Counted from the stretch's first letter, positions 32,224-40,961 are shown. The stretch is 49,483 nt of DNA from an uncultured Clostridia bacterium (GCA_937907605.1 CALCYI010000061.1:1-49483), one strand, 5' to 3'. Translations and numbers: made by a program. Notes: a model not told the origin generated them from the letters alone.

Positions 32224-33926
32224 TATTCAATACCCGTGAGGTCGTAAGCCTCGAGCCAATCGTTCGCTCTTCTGCATACGCCCCTGAGCGTTGCCTCGTC
32301 AAACGGGCTGTCAAGACCTGCGTTTTCGAGCAGCTTTGTAAATACCTGCGAGCCGCCCTGCTCGGTATAGGCAATATAGCGCTTCCATGCGGAGTCAATA
32401 TCGTCCTGTATCATCGCCCAGAATTCAAGGGCAACCGTCTGCGCAAGGCAGTAATCTATGTAATAAAACGGGCTTGAATAAATATGGTGCTGCCTCTGCC
32501 AGCCCTCGCCGTCCGCATAAAACGGAATCTCGCCGTCAAGCCTCATCCACGGCATATAGATACCGAGGAGCTCCTTCCACGTATCGTGGCGCTCGCGCGG
32601 GGTCATATAGGGCTTTTCATAAACGATATGCTGGAAGTGGTCAACCATAGTTCCGTACGGAATAAACTTTATCGCGCCTGCAAGGTGGTTATAAAGGAAT
32701 TTCCTCGTATCTTTACCGAAGAAATCCTCGGCATTCCTCCACGCGAAGAACTCCATACTCATCGAGTGAACCTCACAGCCCTCCATGCTCGGCCAGATAG
32801 TTTCCATAGGAACTCTGTCCCTGTTGTACCAGTCCGCAAAGGCGTGACCTGCCTCGTGGGTTACTACCTCAACGTCTCCCGCCGTACCGTTAAAGTTAGC
32901 GAAGATGAACGGTACGTCAAAATCGTAGAGCCCCGTGCAGTAGCCGCCCGCCTCCTTGCCCTCGGTGGAGAGCACGTCGAGCAGCTCATTATCGAGCATC
33001 ATATTAAAGAATTCGCTTGTTTCGGGCGAAAGCTCGTTATAAAACTTCCTACCCGCCTCAAGTATTTCGTCGGGATTTCCGCAGGGCTTGGGATTGCCGG
33101 AGCGGAAGGTCAGCGCGTTGTCGGCGAAGCTCATAGGGTAAACTTTTCCGAGCCTTTCAGCCTGCTTTCTGTAAATACCGTCGGCAACGGGAACGAGGTA
33201 TTTCCTCACAGCCTCGCGGAATTTTTCAACATCGTTTTTGTCGTAGCAGTTACGCTGCATACGGTAATAGCCAAGCTGAGTATAACCGCTGTAGCCGAGC
33301 TTCTTTCCCATCTCGTCCCTGAGGTGCACGAGCTCGTCATAGAGCCTATCGAATTCGCTCTGATTGTCCTTATACCACTTGCCCTCAGCCTTCCACGCGG
33401 CGAGACGGCGTTCGTCGTCGGCGTCGTTTTTAAACGGGGATAACTGCGAGAGGGTATAGGCTTTATCCTCAAAGGGTATCTGCGCGCTTGCGAGGAGCTT
33501 CTCATACTCCTGGGTTAAATCGTTTTCCTTTTGAAGAAGCGGTATAATCTCGGGCGAGAAGGACTTGATTTCAAGCTCTGCATTGACGAATATAACCTCG
33601 CCGTATTTATCGGAAAGCTCCTTCCTGTAGGGGCTGTCCAGAAGAGCGAGAGTCCAGTTCTGTAAGTATTCCTGAAGCTCCGGCGCAGCGCCGTTCCAGT
33701 ATTTAACCTCGCCGTCGTAGAATTCATCCCTCGTGTCGATTGAATGACGAACCTGAGCAAGAGTTGACTGAGTAGCGACGCTCCTGTTGATTTTATCAAC
33801 CTCTTTGAAACAGCCGTCAGCCTCTTCAAAGGACACGGCGTTTTTGAAGCTCTCGGTAATTTCAGATATTCTATTTTGCACCGCCGCCATATCGGGACGG
33901 CTGTATTTCATCTCCGAAAACTTCAT
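32223..33926 (-). CDS. M3-family oligoendopeptidase (PepF-like)
   Basis: A 567-residue zinc metallopeptidase of the M3 (thimet oligopeptidase) family that cuts short peptides in the cytoplasm. The zinc motif HEAGH near residue 355 (VVTHEAGHAFADW) and the downstream glutamate region EVHSMSMEF are intact, and the long helical N-terminal half is typical. The ATG at 33926 has TGGAG six bases upstream; the open extension to 33971 is rejected. The gene has a TTGAAT/TATAAT promoter at 33960-33988. It lies upstream of the opp operon on the same strand, so peptide uptake and cleavage are neighbours. Confidence 0.93.
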   Translation of the reverse strand: MKFSEMKYSRPDMAAVQNRISEITESFKNAVSFEEADGCFKEVDKINRSVATQSTLAQVRHSIDTRDEFYDGEVKYWNGAAPELQEYLQNWTLALLDSPYRKELSDKYGEVIFVNAELEIKSFSPEIIPLLQKENDLTQEYEKLLASAQIPFEDKAYTLSQLSPFKNDADDERRLAAWKAEGKWYKDNQSEFDRLYDELVHLRDEMGKKLGYSGYTQLGYYRMQRNCYDKNDVEKFREAVRKYLVPVADGIYRKQAERLGKVYPMSFADNALTFRSGNPKPCGNPDEILEAGRKFYNELSPETSEFFNMMLDNELLDVLSTEGKEAGGYCTGLYDFDVPFIFANFNGTAGDVEVVTHEAGHAFADWYNRDRVPMETIWPSMEGCEVHSMSMEFFAWRNAEDFFGKDTRKFLYNHLAGAIKFIPYGTMVDHFQHIVYEKPYMTPRERHDTWKELLGIYMPWMRLDGEIPFYADGEGWQRQHHIYSSPFYYIDYCLAQTVALEFWAMIQDDIDSAWKRYIAYTEQGGSQVFTKLLENAGLDSPFDEATLRGVCRRANDWLEAYDLTGIE

Positions 33927-33959
33927 GGCTTTTCTCCATTTTACGCAATAATTTAGTGT

Positions 33960-33988
33960 ATTATAGCACAAAAGAGTGCGATATTCAA
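33960..33988 (-). promoter_or_regulatory. predicted promoter of the M3 peptidase operon
   Basis: On the minus strand TTGAAT (33983-33988) and TATAAT (33960-33965) are 17 bases apart. The spacer contains a small dyad GCAC-six bases-GTGC. Confidence 0.6.
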
Positions 33989-34030
33989 TACTTTAAAATA
34001 TTAAAATTATAAAAATTATTTAGAAAATAA

Positions 34031-34062
34031 AAGAACGGCTGATGATTTCAGACGTTCTTTTC
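34031..34062 (-). terminator. ttcA terminator overlapping its stop codon
   Basis: GAACG with inner CTGA pairs TCAG and CGTTC, flanked by A-rich and T-rich runs; on the minus strand the stem is followed by TTTTATTTTC. The 5' part of the hairpin includes the ttcA stop codon. Confidence 0.65.
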
Positions 34063-34899
34063 ATTGAATTTTTCAAGGAAGGAGTGGTATTCCCCGTCCT
34101 GCTTATACCCCGGCATCGTGTCAAGGCACACCGCATGAATGCTCTTGAAAATATTGTGCTCTATATTGGGATTAACCTTTTTCAAATCCTTAATGAGCAC
34201 CTTTATTTCGCGCCTTTTCGACGCCCCTATTCCGTCCTCGGAGTTTGAATATTCATCAACGAAGCGGCAGGCGCACTGGATGAATTCAAGCTCATTATAC
34301 TTAGCCCATTTTAATATAGCGTCCTCTTTGATACAGTACATCGGTCTTATAAGCTCCATACCCTCGAAATTGGTCGAATGGAGCTTCGGCAGCATCGCCT
34401 GTATCTGAGAGCCGTAGAACATACCGAGCAGCGTGGTTTCGATAACGTCGGAAAAGTGATGTCCGAGCGCGATTTTGTTAAACCCGAGCTCCTTGGCTTT
34501 TGCGTAAAGGTGTCCCCTTCTCATACGCGCACAAAGGTAACATGGCGAGCCGCCGACGCTGTCCGTAACGGCAAAAATATCGCTTTCAAAAATCGTAAGC
34601 GGAATATGAAGAATCGCCGCGTTATCCTCGATTTTTTTACGGTTTGCCTCATTATACCCCGGGTCCATAGTGAGAAACACGAGTTCAAATTTTGTATCGC
34701 TGATTTTCTGAAGCTGCTGAAGGAGCTTTGCCATAAGCATACTGTCCTTGCCGCCCGAAATGCACACGGCGATTTTATCCCCGTCGTTCACGAGCTCATA
34801 ATTCTTAACGCCCTCAATAAACGGGTTCCATATTTCCTTACGGTAGGTTTTTATTATTGAACGCTCAACGAGCTGATGCTTTTGAAGTTCTCTGCTCAT
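34048..34899 (-). CDS. TtcA-family tRNA sulfurtransferase-like ATPase
   Basis: A 283-residue PP-loop ATPase of the TtcA/TilS group. SGGKDS (48-53) binds ATP. Cys120/Cys123 (PCYLCARMRRG) and Cys209/Cys211 (QCACRF) are candidates for the iron-sulfur cluster and sulfur transfer needed to make 2-thiocytidine in tRNA; the second pair is CxC rather than CxxC. GHHFSDVIETTLLGMFYG is the conserved helix block. It overlaps the tcdA stop by four bases, so the two tRNA-modification genes are coupled. Confidence 0.85.
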   Translation of the reverse strand: MSRELQKHQLVERSIIKTYRKEIWNPFIEGVKNYELVNDGDKIAVCISGGKDSMLMAKLLQQLQKISDTKFELVFLTMDPGYNEANRKKIEDNAAILHIPLTIFESDIFAVTDSVGGSPCYLCARMRRGHLYAKAKELGFNKIALGHHFSDVIETTLLGMFYGSQIQAMLPKLHSTNFEGMELIRPMYCIKEDAILKWAKYNELEFIQCACRFVDEYSNSEDGIGASKRREIKVLIKDLKKVNPNIEHNIFKSIHAVCLDTMPGYKQDGEYHSFLEKFNEKNV

Positions 34900-35612
34900 A
34901 TCTGAATTCCCGTTAAATCGTTAACTACTTTTGACGCGATAACAAGCCCCGCCGCACTCGGTACGAAGGCGTTAGAGCCAGGTATGCTGCGGCGAGCCGT
35001 TTCCTCTTCGGTACTGCCCTGAGGAGTCCTCGGCTCCTCCTTTGAATACACGACGGTTAAGCGCTTTATACCGCGCTTTTTAAGCTCGCGGCGCATAACC
35101 TTTGCGAGCGGGTCGTAGCTCGTTTTATTTATATCCGCTATTTCAAAGCGAGTGGGGTCGAGCTTATTCCCCGCGCCCATTGACGATATGAGCCTTACGC
35201 CCGCCCCGTCGCAAAGCTCGGCAAGCAGGAGCTTTGACTTAACCGTATCAATCGCGTCAACGACGTAATCGTAATCGGCAAAATTAAAGCTATCCGCGGT
35301 TTCCTCATTGAAGAAAAGCTCAAAGGTGTTAACCTCGCATTCGGGGTTAATATCGGCTATACGCTCCTTCATAACCGCGACCTTGCTTTTGCCTAAAGTT
35401 GAATGAAGCGCGATAATCTGGCGGTTGAGGTTTGAGAGGGCGACGGTATCCATATCGACTAAATCAAGCGTACCGACACCCGAGCGCGCGAGCGCCTCAG
35501 CCGCGTATCCCCCTACTCCGCCGATACCGAAAACCGCCACTCTGCTCTCTTTAAGAAGTTTAAGCCCCTCTTCTCCGTAAAGCAGCTCGGTTCTTGAAAA
35601 CTGATTATCCAT
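34896..35612 (-). CDS. tcdA: tRNA threonylcarbamoyladenosine dehydratase
   Basis: A 238-residue E1-like enzyme that cyclises t6A37 in tRNA, using ATP. The adenylation motif is GIGGVGG (29-35), then DMDTVALSNLNRQ, and the later DAIDTVKSK and SSMGAGNKLDPT blocks are those of TcdA/CsdL. An in-frame ATG at 35612 follows an anchored protein gene by three bases. The following gene ttcA overlaps by four bases. Ordinary length; the C terminus keeps the GSNAFVPSAAGLVIAS helix. Confidence 0.9.
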   Translation of the reverse strand: MDNQFSRTELLYGEEGLKLLKESRVAVFGIGGVGGYAAEALARSGVGTLDLVDMDTVALSNLNRQIIALHSTLGKSKVAVMKERIADINPECEVNTFELFFNEETADSFNFADYDYVVDAIDTVKSKLLLAELCDGAGVRLISSMGAGNKLDPTRFEIADINKTSYDPLAKVMRRELKKRGIKRLTVVYSKEEPRTPQGSTEEETARRSIPGSNAFVPSAAGLVIASKVVNDLTGIQI

Positions 35613-35614
35613 AA

Positions 35615-36160
35615 TTAATTAAAGTGGTTGTACGCATGCTCTAGCGAGAGGTCGTCAAAATGCTCAAGCTCGGTTTCGCCGTACTTAAGGGTTTCGCCGT
35701 CGATGTCAAGAATAAAGCTCTCGATACCTGCAACGTCGGGTAAATCGTCAATGACAATTTTGCCGTCAATAATCTTATAATCCGCGTCGCCCTTAAAGTA
35801 TTTCGGGTCCTCGCCCATAACGTTATACTCGTCAAAATAAGCGATATTGACATCGTCGTCACCGCTAAACTGAATTGCTATCGCGCTCGTTGCCTCATCG
35901 TTATAGAAATACCAGTAGCCCTGATACAAAAACGGATAGGGGTTTTTCGCTTCGGTTGTGGTTTCGGTAGTTGAGGATTTCTCGGTTTCCGTGTTTTCGG
36001 TAGTGGTATCGCCCTGAGAAGTGCTTTCCTGAGAAACGCTTACGGGCTGTGTAGTAGTCGTATTGTCCTTAATCTTATTGCGATTAAGCGTAAAGCCCAC
36101 GCCCGCGCCGATAATAATTACCGCCGCAAGAACTATCGCCAAAATTGCCTTTTTATTCAT
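35615..36160 (-). CDS. anchored extracytoplasmic protein with Ser/Thr-rich linker
   Basis: A 181-residue protein: an N-terminal membrane anchor (residues 4-26), a linker of Thr, Ser, Glu and Gln (about 34-70), and a beta-rich domain of about 110 residues with YQGYWYFYND, DDDVNIAYFDEY and KIIDGKIVIDDL. Such domains look like small lipocalin-like folds, but the family is not recognised. A TTGATA/TAGAAT promoter and an 18-base palindrome lie upstream. It is the first gene of an operon with tcdA and ttcA, which is odd for a surface protein. Confidence 0.7.
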   Translation of the reverse strand: MNKKAILAIVLAAVIIIGAGVGFTLNRNKIKDNTTTTQPVSVSQESTSQGDTTTENTETEKSSTTETTTEAKNPYPFLYQGYWYFYNDEATSAIAIQFSGDDDVNIAYFDEYNVMGEDPKYFKGDADYKIIDGKIVIDDLPDVAGIESFILDIDGETLKYGETELEHFDDLSLEHAYNHFN

Positions 36161-36187
36161 AATATCACCTTCTGAAAATTATTATTA

Positions 36188-36216
36188 ATTCTATCATATT
36201 AAAATATGATTATCAA
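36188..36216 (-). promoter_or_regulatory. promoter with palindromic operator candidate
   Basis: On the minus strand TTGATA (36211-36216) and TAGAAT (36188-36193) are 17 bases apart. The spacer is filled by ATCATATTAAAATATGAT (36193-36210), with perfect 8-base arms. This would be a natural place for a repressor, though none is encoded nearby. Confidence 0.55.
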
Positions 36217-36342
36217 TTACTTTTTTCTTATAACGCCGAAATATATCCCGAGCCCTGAAAGCAGACCTGCTGCAAAGGCAACGAGTATAATAATCACCGC
36301 CGTTTTCGGACTTGCGCTCAGGGAAAGACTGTATATATCCAT
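36217..36342 (-). CDS. 41-residue single-pass membrane protein
   Basis: A small minus-strand frame starting MDIYSLSLSASPKTAV with a strong hydrophobic segment of about 20 residues (VIIILVAFAAGLLSGLGIYFG) ending in VIRKK, a positive-inside tail. GAGGTG lies six bases before the ATG and an extended -10 (TGGTATAAT, 36365-36373) 22 bases upstream. The opposite-strand ORF here has no ribosome binding site and is a shadow. The function is unknown. Confidence 0.65.
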   Translation of the reverse strand: MDIYSLSLSASPKTAVIIILVAFAAGLLSGLGIYFGVIRKK

Positions 36343-36424
36343 AAAAAACACCTCTTTCGCGGATATTATACCATATATGATAAAATAAATAAAGGTCTAT
36401 AATATTCTTTCCATATATTAACTA

Positions 36425-36453
36425 TTGAATTTTTTCCCGATATATTATAAAAT
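36425..36453 (+). promoter_or_regulatory. predicted promoter of the GH25 pair
   Basis: TTGAAT (36425-36430) and TAAAAT (36448-36453) are 17 bases apart, 32 bases before the first GH25 gene. Confidence 0.5.
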
Positions 36454-36485
36454 AAAAGGTAATAAAGTGATGAACAGGAAAAGCT

Positions 36486-37304
36486 ATGGCGACTCAAACT
36501 AAGAAAAAAAGTAAGAGGTCACCCAAAAATAAAAAAGCCGAAAATAAGTTTTTTACAAGAAAAAGAATTATACTGCTTGCCGTATCGACGGCGGCGGTTA
36601 TTGCAATAATCCTCTGCGCTGTTTTTGTCAGGGGCACGGGCTATAAGAAAAACGAGATTGGCGACCTTAAGGACAAGGCGTGGGGTATAGATGTGTCCTC
36701 ACACAACGGTAAAATCGACTGGAAAAAGGTAAGCTCAAAGGCTGACTTTGCCTTTGTCAGAGTCGGTTACAGAGGCTATGCGAATGGCGAAATTAATCTT
36801 GACAAAAGAGCTAAGGCTAATTTAAAGGGTGCAAACAGGAACGGCGTTCCCGTCGGAGTATATTTTTATTCACAGGCAATTAACGATAAAGAGGCTGAGG
36901 AGGAGGCGGAGTTTCTCCTCTCAAAAATAAAGGAATACAATATCACGCTCCCCGTCGTAATTGACTTCGAATTTGCAAACAAGGACGGCAAGGACGTGGG
37001 AAGGCTCGCTGAGGCAAAGCTAAGTAAAAAGCAGAAAACGAGCCTCGTCAACGCCTTTTGCGACAAGGTACGCAAGGCGGGCTACACACCGGGAATTTAC
37101 GCGTCGAGCTACATATACCGCTCACACTTCAATATGAAGGATATCCCGAAGGATGTTTTTATCTGGGTTGCGGATTATAATATAGCGGTAACCTACGGCG
37201 GAAGCTACGATATCTGGCAGTACAGCGACAAGGGCTCGTGCGACGGAGTAAGCTCAGAGTACGTCGATATGAACTATTTTTACACAAACAACAGGATTGA
37301 ATGA
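36486..37304 (+). CDS. membrane-anchored GH25 lysozyme
   Basis: A 272-residue muramidase that cuts the glycan of peptidoglycan. Residues 1-27 are Lys-rich and cytoplasmic, 28-48 form the membrane anchor, and the GH25 barrel follows: GIDVSSHNG with Asp69, VRVGYRGY, and the catalytic pair in VVIDFEF with Asp160 and Glu162, then GIYASSYIYRSHF and the closing IWQYSDKG. There is no wall-binding repeat. The ATG has AGGA upstream. It is followed eight bases later by a second GH25 gene. Autolysin or wall remodelling is likely; no phage genes are near. Confidence 0.92.
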   Translation: MATQTKKKSKRSPKNKKAENKFFTRKRIILLAVSTAAVIAIILCAVFVRGTGYKKNEIGDLKDKAWGIDVSSHNGKIDWKKVSSKADFAFVRVGYRGYANGEINLDKRAKANLKGANRNGVPVGVYFYSQAINDKEAEEEAEFLLSKIKEYNITLPVVIDFEFANKDGKDVGRLAEAKLSKKQKTSLVNAFCDKVRKAGYTPGIYASSYIYRSHFNMKDIPKDVFIWVADYNIAVTYGGSYDIWQYSDKGSCDGVSSEYVDMNYFYTNNRIE

Positions 37305-37312
37305 GGTGCACT

Positions 37313-39148
37313 ATGAGATTTTTTAAAAAACTGATTGCGGTGCTTATGGCGCTTTCCATGCTTCTTAGCGTGCCGATAAGCGCTCAGGCGTTTACGTCGG
37401 GCAACATCTTCGGTCTCGGTACGATTACGCATCAAGATAAATATAAGAATTACAATTTATATCAGGGCGTTGATATTTCGTACCATAACGGAACGGTAAA
37501 CTGGGCTAAAATGAAAGCCGCTGGAGTTGATTTTGTTATTCTGCGCGCGGGCAACCGATTCGTGCAGTCAGGCAACCTGAGGAAAGACCCGCAGTTTGAT
37601 AATTATATTAAGGGCGCGTCGGCGCAGGGGCTTAAAATCGGCGTATACTTCTTCTCCCAGGCTATAACGGTAGCCGAGGCAAAGGAGGAGGCAAAGCACA
37701 CGCTTGAATATATCGCGCCGTATAAGGACATAATTACTCTCCCCGTAGTATTTGATTATGAATTTTACGACGGCGGAAGGCTTAACAAGGCGTATGCCAA
37801 TTGGGCAAAGAGCAAGCGCAAGAGCATAATGACCTCTATCGCGGAGGGCTTCTGCAGCACCGTTGAAGCCGCAGGCTACGACGCTATGATATACGCAAGC
37901 AAATACTTTTTCTATGATAACCTGAATTATCAGCAGCTTGAAAAGAAATACCAGATCTGGCTTGCTCACTACACGAAGAAAACCGATTACACGGGCAAAA
38001 TCAATTACTGGCAGTACTCCTCCGACGGAAGAATAAGCGGCGTTTCGGGAGCGGTTGACACGAATTTCCTTTACGCTCTGCCCGAGGTTGAGGATATACC
38101 CGATTGCGAATATACGGGCAGCGCCGTTGAGCCAGAATTAAAGGTTTCCGACGGTTTCGCCGATTTTGTAAAGGGTAAGGATTACACCGTAACCTTCAGT
38201 AACAACGTTGAATACGGCGTAGCTACGGCGGTTGTTAAGGGACTCGGGAAGTACGCCGCAACGCTTAACAAAACGCTGAATTTCAACATAGTTCCAAAGA
38301 CCGTTCATAATATCACCTTTACCGACAAGGACACCCATCAATTCACGGTTAACTGGGACAAAACCGACGACGCGGACGGCTATCAGCTTGCATACGTAAC
38401 CTCAAGCGGTCAGTATAACGTAATTAGAAGATTAGACGCCGAAACTAATTTTGCAAAAATCACAACCGTTAATCCCGCAATAACGTATTCCTATAGCGTA
38501 AGAGGCTATAAGGTAATCGACGGCGTTACGCATTACGGAGCTTATTCGGAGGTTAAAAAGGTAGTCACCCCGCCGGATAAGATAACCAACCTTGTTACAG
38601 AATCCAGAACAAATAAAAAAATCAAGCTGAAATGGGATAAGATGGGCAGCTCCGACAAGTACTACGTATACCAGTACGACAACGCTAAAAAGGCGTGGGT
38701 ATACATAGCTACGGCGGGCAAGGGTGCAACGTACACCGTTAAAAATCTTAACGCAAATACTGATTACAAGTACTGCGTAAAGGCGGTTAAGTTTGACGAA
38801 AACAATCAGGAAATGAGGGGCGTAAAGAGCGATACCCTCAAGACCTTTACAGCGCCCACGCCTACAAAACTAAAGAGCCTCACCGCCCAGAAGGGCAGAA
38901 AGCTCAAGGTTAAATGGAAGAAGATAAACGGCAACGTTAAGGGCTACCAGGTTATGTGGAGCACCTCAAAGAATTTCACAAGCAACGTTAAAACCGTTGA
39001 CGTTCCCGCAAGCGCTAATACCACTACTCTTCAGGCGTATTACGCAAAGAAAAAATACTACGTAAGGGTACGCGTTTACACCGAAAGAAACGGCGTAACC
39101 TACTATTCAGCCTGGAGCACGAAGCTCAGCGTTAAATCCAAAAAATAA
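37313..39148 (+). CDS. secreted GH25 lysozyme with Ig-like and three Fn3 domains
   Basis: A 611-residue exported muramidase. A signal peptide (1-26, cleavage after SAQA) precedes the GH25 domain (about 50-260) with GVDISYHNG (Asp54) and the catalytic Asp148 and Glu150 in VVFDYEF; the second helix of the dyad reads DYE where the neighbour has DFE. A domain at 265-328 (EYTGSAVEPELKVSDG, KDYTVTFSNN) matches the beta-sandwich repeats of clostridial surface proteins, then three Fn3-like repeats run to the end (about 330-425, 426-520, 521-611). GAGGTG sits five bases before the ATG at 37313. It is a tandem partner of the anchored GH25. Confidence 0.93.
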   Translation: MRFFKKLIAVLMALSMLLSVPISAQAFTSGNIFGLGTITHQDKYKNYNLYQGVDISYHNGTVNWAKMKAAGVDFVILRAGNRFVQSGNLRKDPQFDNYIKGASAQGLKIGVYFFSQAITVAEAKEEAKHTLEYIAPYKDIITLPVVFDYEFYDGGRLNKAYANWAKSKRKSIMTSIAEGFCSTVEAAGYDAMIYASKYFFYDNLNYQQLEKKYQIWLAHYTKKTDYTGKINYWQYSSDGRISGVSGAVDTNFLYALPEVEDIPDCEYTGSAVEPELKVSDGFADFVKGKDYTVTFSNNVEYGVATAVVKGLGKYAATLNKTLNFNIVPKTVHNITFTDKDTHQFTVNWDKTDDADGYQLAYVTSSGQYNVIRRLDAETNFAKITTVNPAITYSYSVRGYKVIDGVTHYGAYSEVKKVVTPPDKITNLVTESRTNKKIKLKWDKMGSSDKYYVYQYDNAKKAWVYIATAGKGATYTVKNLNANTDYKYCVKAVKFDENNQEMRGVKSDTLKTFTAPTPTKLKSLTAQKGRKLKVKWKKINGNVKGYQVMWSTSKNFTSNVKTVDVPASANTTTLQAYYAKKKYYVRVRVYTERNGVTYYSAWSTKLSVKSKK

Positions 39149-39182
39149 AACAAAAAGACGATGCGACGCATCGTCTTTTTTA
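39148..39182. terminator. bidirectional intrinsic terminator
   Basis: GACGATGC (39157-39164), loop GAC and GCATCGTC (39168-39175), with A-run and T-run flanks, between convergent GH25 and HAD genes. Confidence 0.88.
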
Positions 39183-40034
39183 TATCTTTCCGTTTATAAT
39201 ATCCTCGTCGGCTTTGCCGCTCATAATGTATTCGAGCAAATCCGCAACACAGCCCTTATTACAGTGGCACGCCTCGAATTTGCAAATCCTGTGGATTGCG
39301 CCGGGTGCCTGTCCCGCGCAGGCGGGAAGCCCGACGGTATTCAGCATATCCCAGTCGTTATAGTAATCTCCGATAGCGGCAACATGACTTTTCTCTATTC
39401 CGAGCATATCCGCAAGCTTCATTATTCCCACACCCTTATGAGTATCCTTCTGGAGCATTTCAAGCGTTACGAGGGACGAGGGCATAAAGTTTGCGTCGGG
39501 ATTTTCAATGGTTACTATCCTGTTGAGCAGCTTATTCATAACGAAAGGATTAGCCCAGAAGATAACCTTCATCCAGCCGTCCTCGGGAATATCGTCAACG
39601 GATTTAACGTAGGTATGCTTCGCCTTGTCAAAATACATAGTGCTCTTGGAGTACAGTCCGCTTTTTACTATGTATACAAAATCGTCGAAGTAAACGCCTA
39701 TATCCACGCTCTTGAAAATATCGTCAAATTCATGCGAGATGTACTTAACGAACTCCCTGCCCTTTTCGCCTATCGTATTGCGCCATATCATTTTCTGCTG
39801 ATTATAGTCGTAAAGACCTGCGCCGTTCAATACTATCGCGGGCTGATTAGGGGTAATCCTGTGGTAGTTTCTCCCGAGGCTTGACTGAAGTCTGCCCGAA
39901 GCGAGAGTAAAGTTTCCGCCGAGCTCCGTAAACCTCTTTATAGCGTCGTAATTCCTCTGGGGAATACGGCGTTTTTTGTCCTTAAGCGTTCCGTCGATAT
40001 CCGAAACTACAAGCCAGTTTTCAAAGGTCTGCAT
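39180..40034 (-). CDS. HAD-superfamily hydrolase, Cof-type
   Basis: A 284-residue Cof-like HAD phosphatase. Motif I is DIDGT (Asp12 and Asp14), a cap domain of the C2 type fills about 80-190, and motif IV is GDYYNDWDM near residue 230. The cap carries a run KSGLYSKSTMYFDKAKH. Substrates of such enzymes are sugar or flavin phosphates; which one is unknown here. GAGGAGG lies eight bases before the ATG. It follows rluD by 12 bases on the minus strand. Confidence 0.88.
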   Translation of the reverse strand: MQTFENWLVVSDIDGTLKDKKRRIPQRNYDAIKRFTELGGNFTLASGRLQSSLGRNYHRITPNQPAIVLNGAGLYDYNQQKMIWRNTIGEKGREFVKYISHEFDDIFKSVDIGVYFDDFVYIVKSGLYSKSTMYFDKAKHTYVKSVDDIPEDGWMKVIFWANPFVMNKLLNRIVTIENPDANFMPSSLVTLEMLQKDTHKGVGIMKLADMLGIEKSHVAAIGDYYNDWDMLNTVGLPACAGQAPGAIHRICKFEACHCNKGCVADLLEYIMSGKADEDIINGKI

Positions 40035-40046
40035 ATACAGCCCTCC

Positions 40047-40961
40047 TCAGTCTGAAATTTTATTTAAAAAATCCGTGAAATATTCGGGAAGCTCGGACTC
40101 GAACTCCATATACTTCCCCGTTCTCGGGTGGACGAAGCCTATCTGCTTTGCATGCAGGCACTGTCCCTTAAGCTCCCTGATTACCTTCTTAGGTCCGTAA
40201 ATGTCGTCGCCCGCTACGGGGTGTCCTATATGCGCCATATGGACTCTTATCTGGTGAGTTCTTCCCGTTTCAAGCGTGCAGCGTATATGCGTAAAGCCGT
40301 TATAGCGCTTAATTACCTCGTAATGCGTGGTGGCGTTCTTTGAGTTTTTGAGAACGACAGCCATTTTCTTTCTGTCCTTAGGGCTTCTGCCAATCGGCTG
40401 ATTTACCGTGCCGTTTTCCTCTTTTATATTACCGTAAACGACCGCCTCGTACGCCCTCGTAAACGAATGGTTTTTAATCTGCTCCGCGAGTCCCACGTGG
40501 GCTAAATCGTTTTTTGCGACGACGAGAAGCCCCGAGGTATTCTTATCAATCCTGTGGACGATACCCGGTCTTATAACGCCGTTAATGCCCGAAAGGCTGT
40601 CGCCGCAGTGGTGAAGCAGCGCGTTGACGAGGGTTGAGGAATAGTTACCGCTTGCGGGGTGTACCACCATTCCCTTGGGCTTATTCACCACGATTAAATC
40701 ATTATCCTCGTATACTATATCGAGCGGAATATCCTCAGCGCTTACTTCAAGCTCCTTAGGCTCGGGAATAATAATCTCGATAACGTCGCCCGTTTTGCAT
40801 TTATAATTCTTAACGGCGGTCTTTGAATTTACGCAAGCTCCGCCCTCGTCGATAATCTTCTGCACGGCGGAGCGGGTCTGTCCGTCAAGCGAGTCGGACA
40901 AAAACTTATCAAGCCTTTCCCCTGCGTTTTCGGGCGGTACAGTGAAAATATACTTATCCAT
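40047..40961 (-). CDS. rluD: 23S rRNA pseudouridine synthase, RluD type
   Basis: A 304-residue RluA-family enzyme. An N-terminal S4 domain (GERLDKFLSD, about 14-60) precedes the catalytic core with HRIDKNTSG, in which Asp139 attacks the uridine. GRTHQIRVHMAHIGHPVAGDD is the conserved C-terminal signature. The ATG at 40961 overlaps the lspA stop by eight bases; the GTG at 40970 lies in the ribosome binding region. The lspA-rluD order is the usual one in Firmicutes. RluA or RluC specificity is not excluded. Confidence 0.9.
   Translation of the reverse strand: MDKYIFTVPPENAGERLDKFLSDSLDGQTRSAVQKIIDEGGACVNSKTAVKNYKCKTGDVIEIIIPEPKELEVSAEDIPLDIVYEDNDLIVVNKPKGMVVHPASGNYSSTLVNALLHHCGDSLSGINGVIRPGIVHRIDKNTSGLLVVAKNDLAHVGLAEQIKNHSFTRAYEAVVYGNIKEENGTVNQPIGRSPKDRKKMAVVLKNSKNATTHYEVIKRYNGFTHIRCTLETGRTHQIRVHMAHIGHPVAGDDIYGPKKVIRELKGQCLHAKQIGFVHPRTGKYMEFESELPEYFTDFLNKISD

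Noticed and set aside
32484..33443. 319-codon plus-strand ORF inside the M3 peptidase gene
   Set aside because: It is a shadow of a well-supported metallopeptidase with an intact HEAGH motif, with no ribosome binding site of its own.
36206..36388. Plus-strand ORF of 60 codons
   Set aside because: No ribosome binding site; the opposite strand has a well-supported 41-codon gene with GAGGTG and an extended -10.
36486..39148. GH25 lysozymes as a prophage lysis module
   Set aside because: No holin, tail or other phage genes are adjacent; the anchored and Fn3 layouts fit cellular autolysins.
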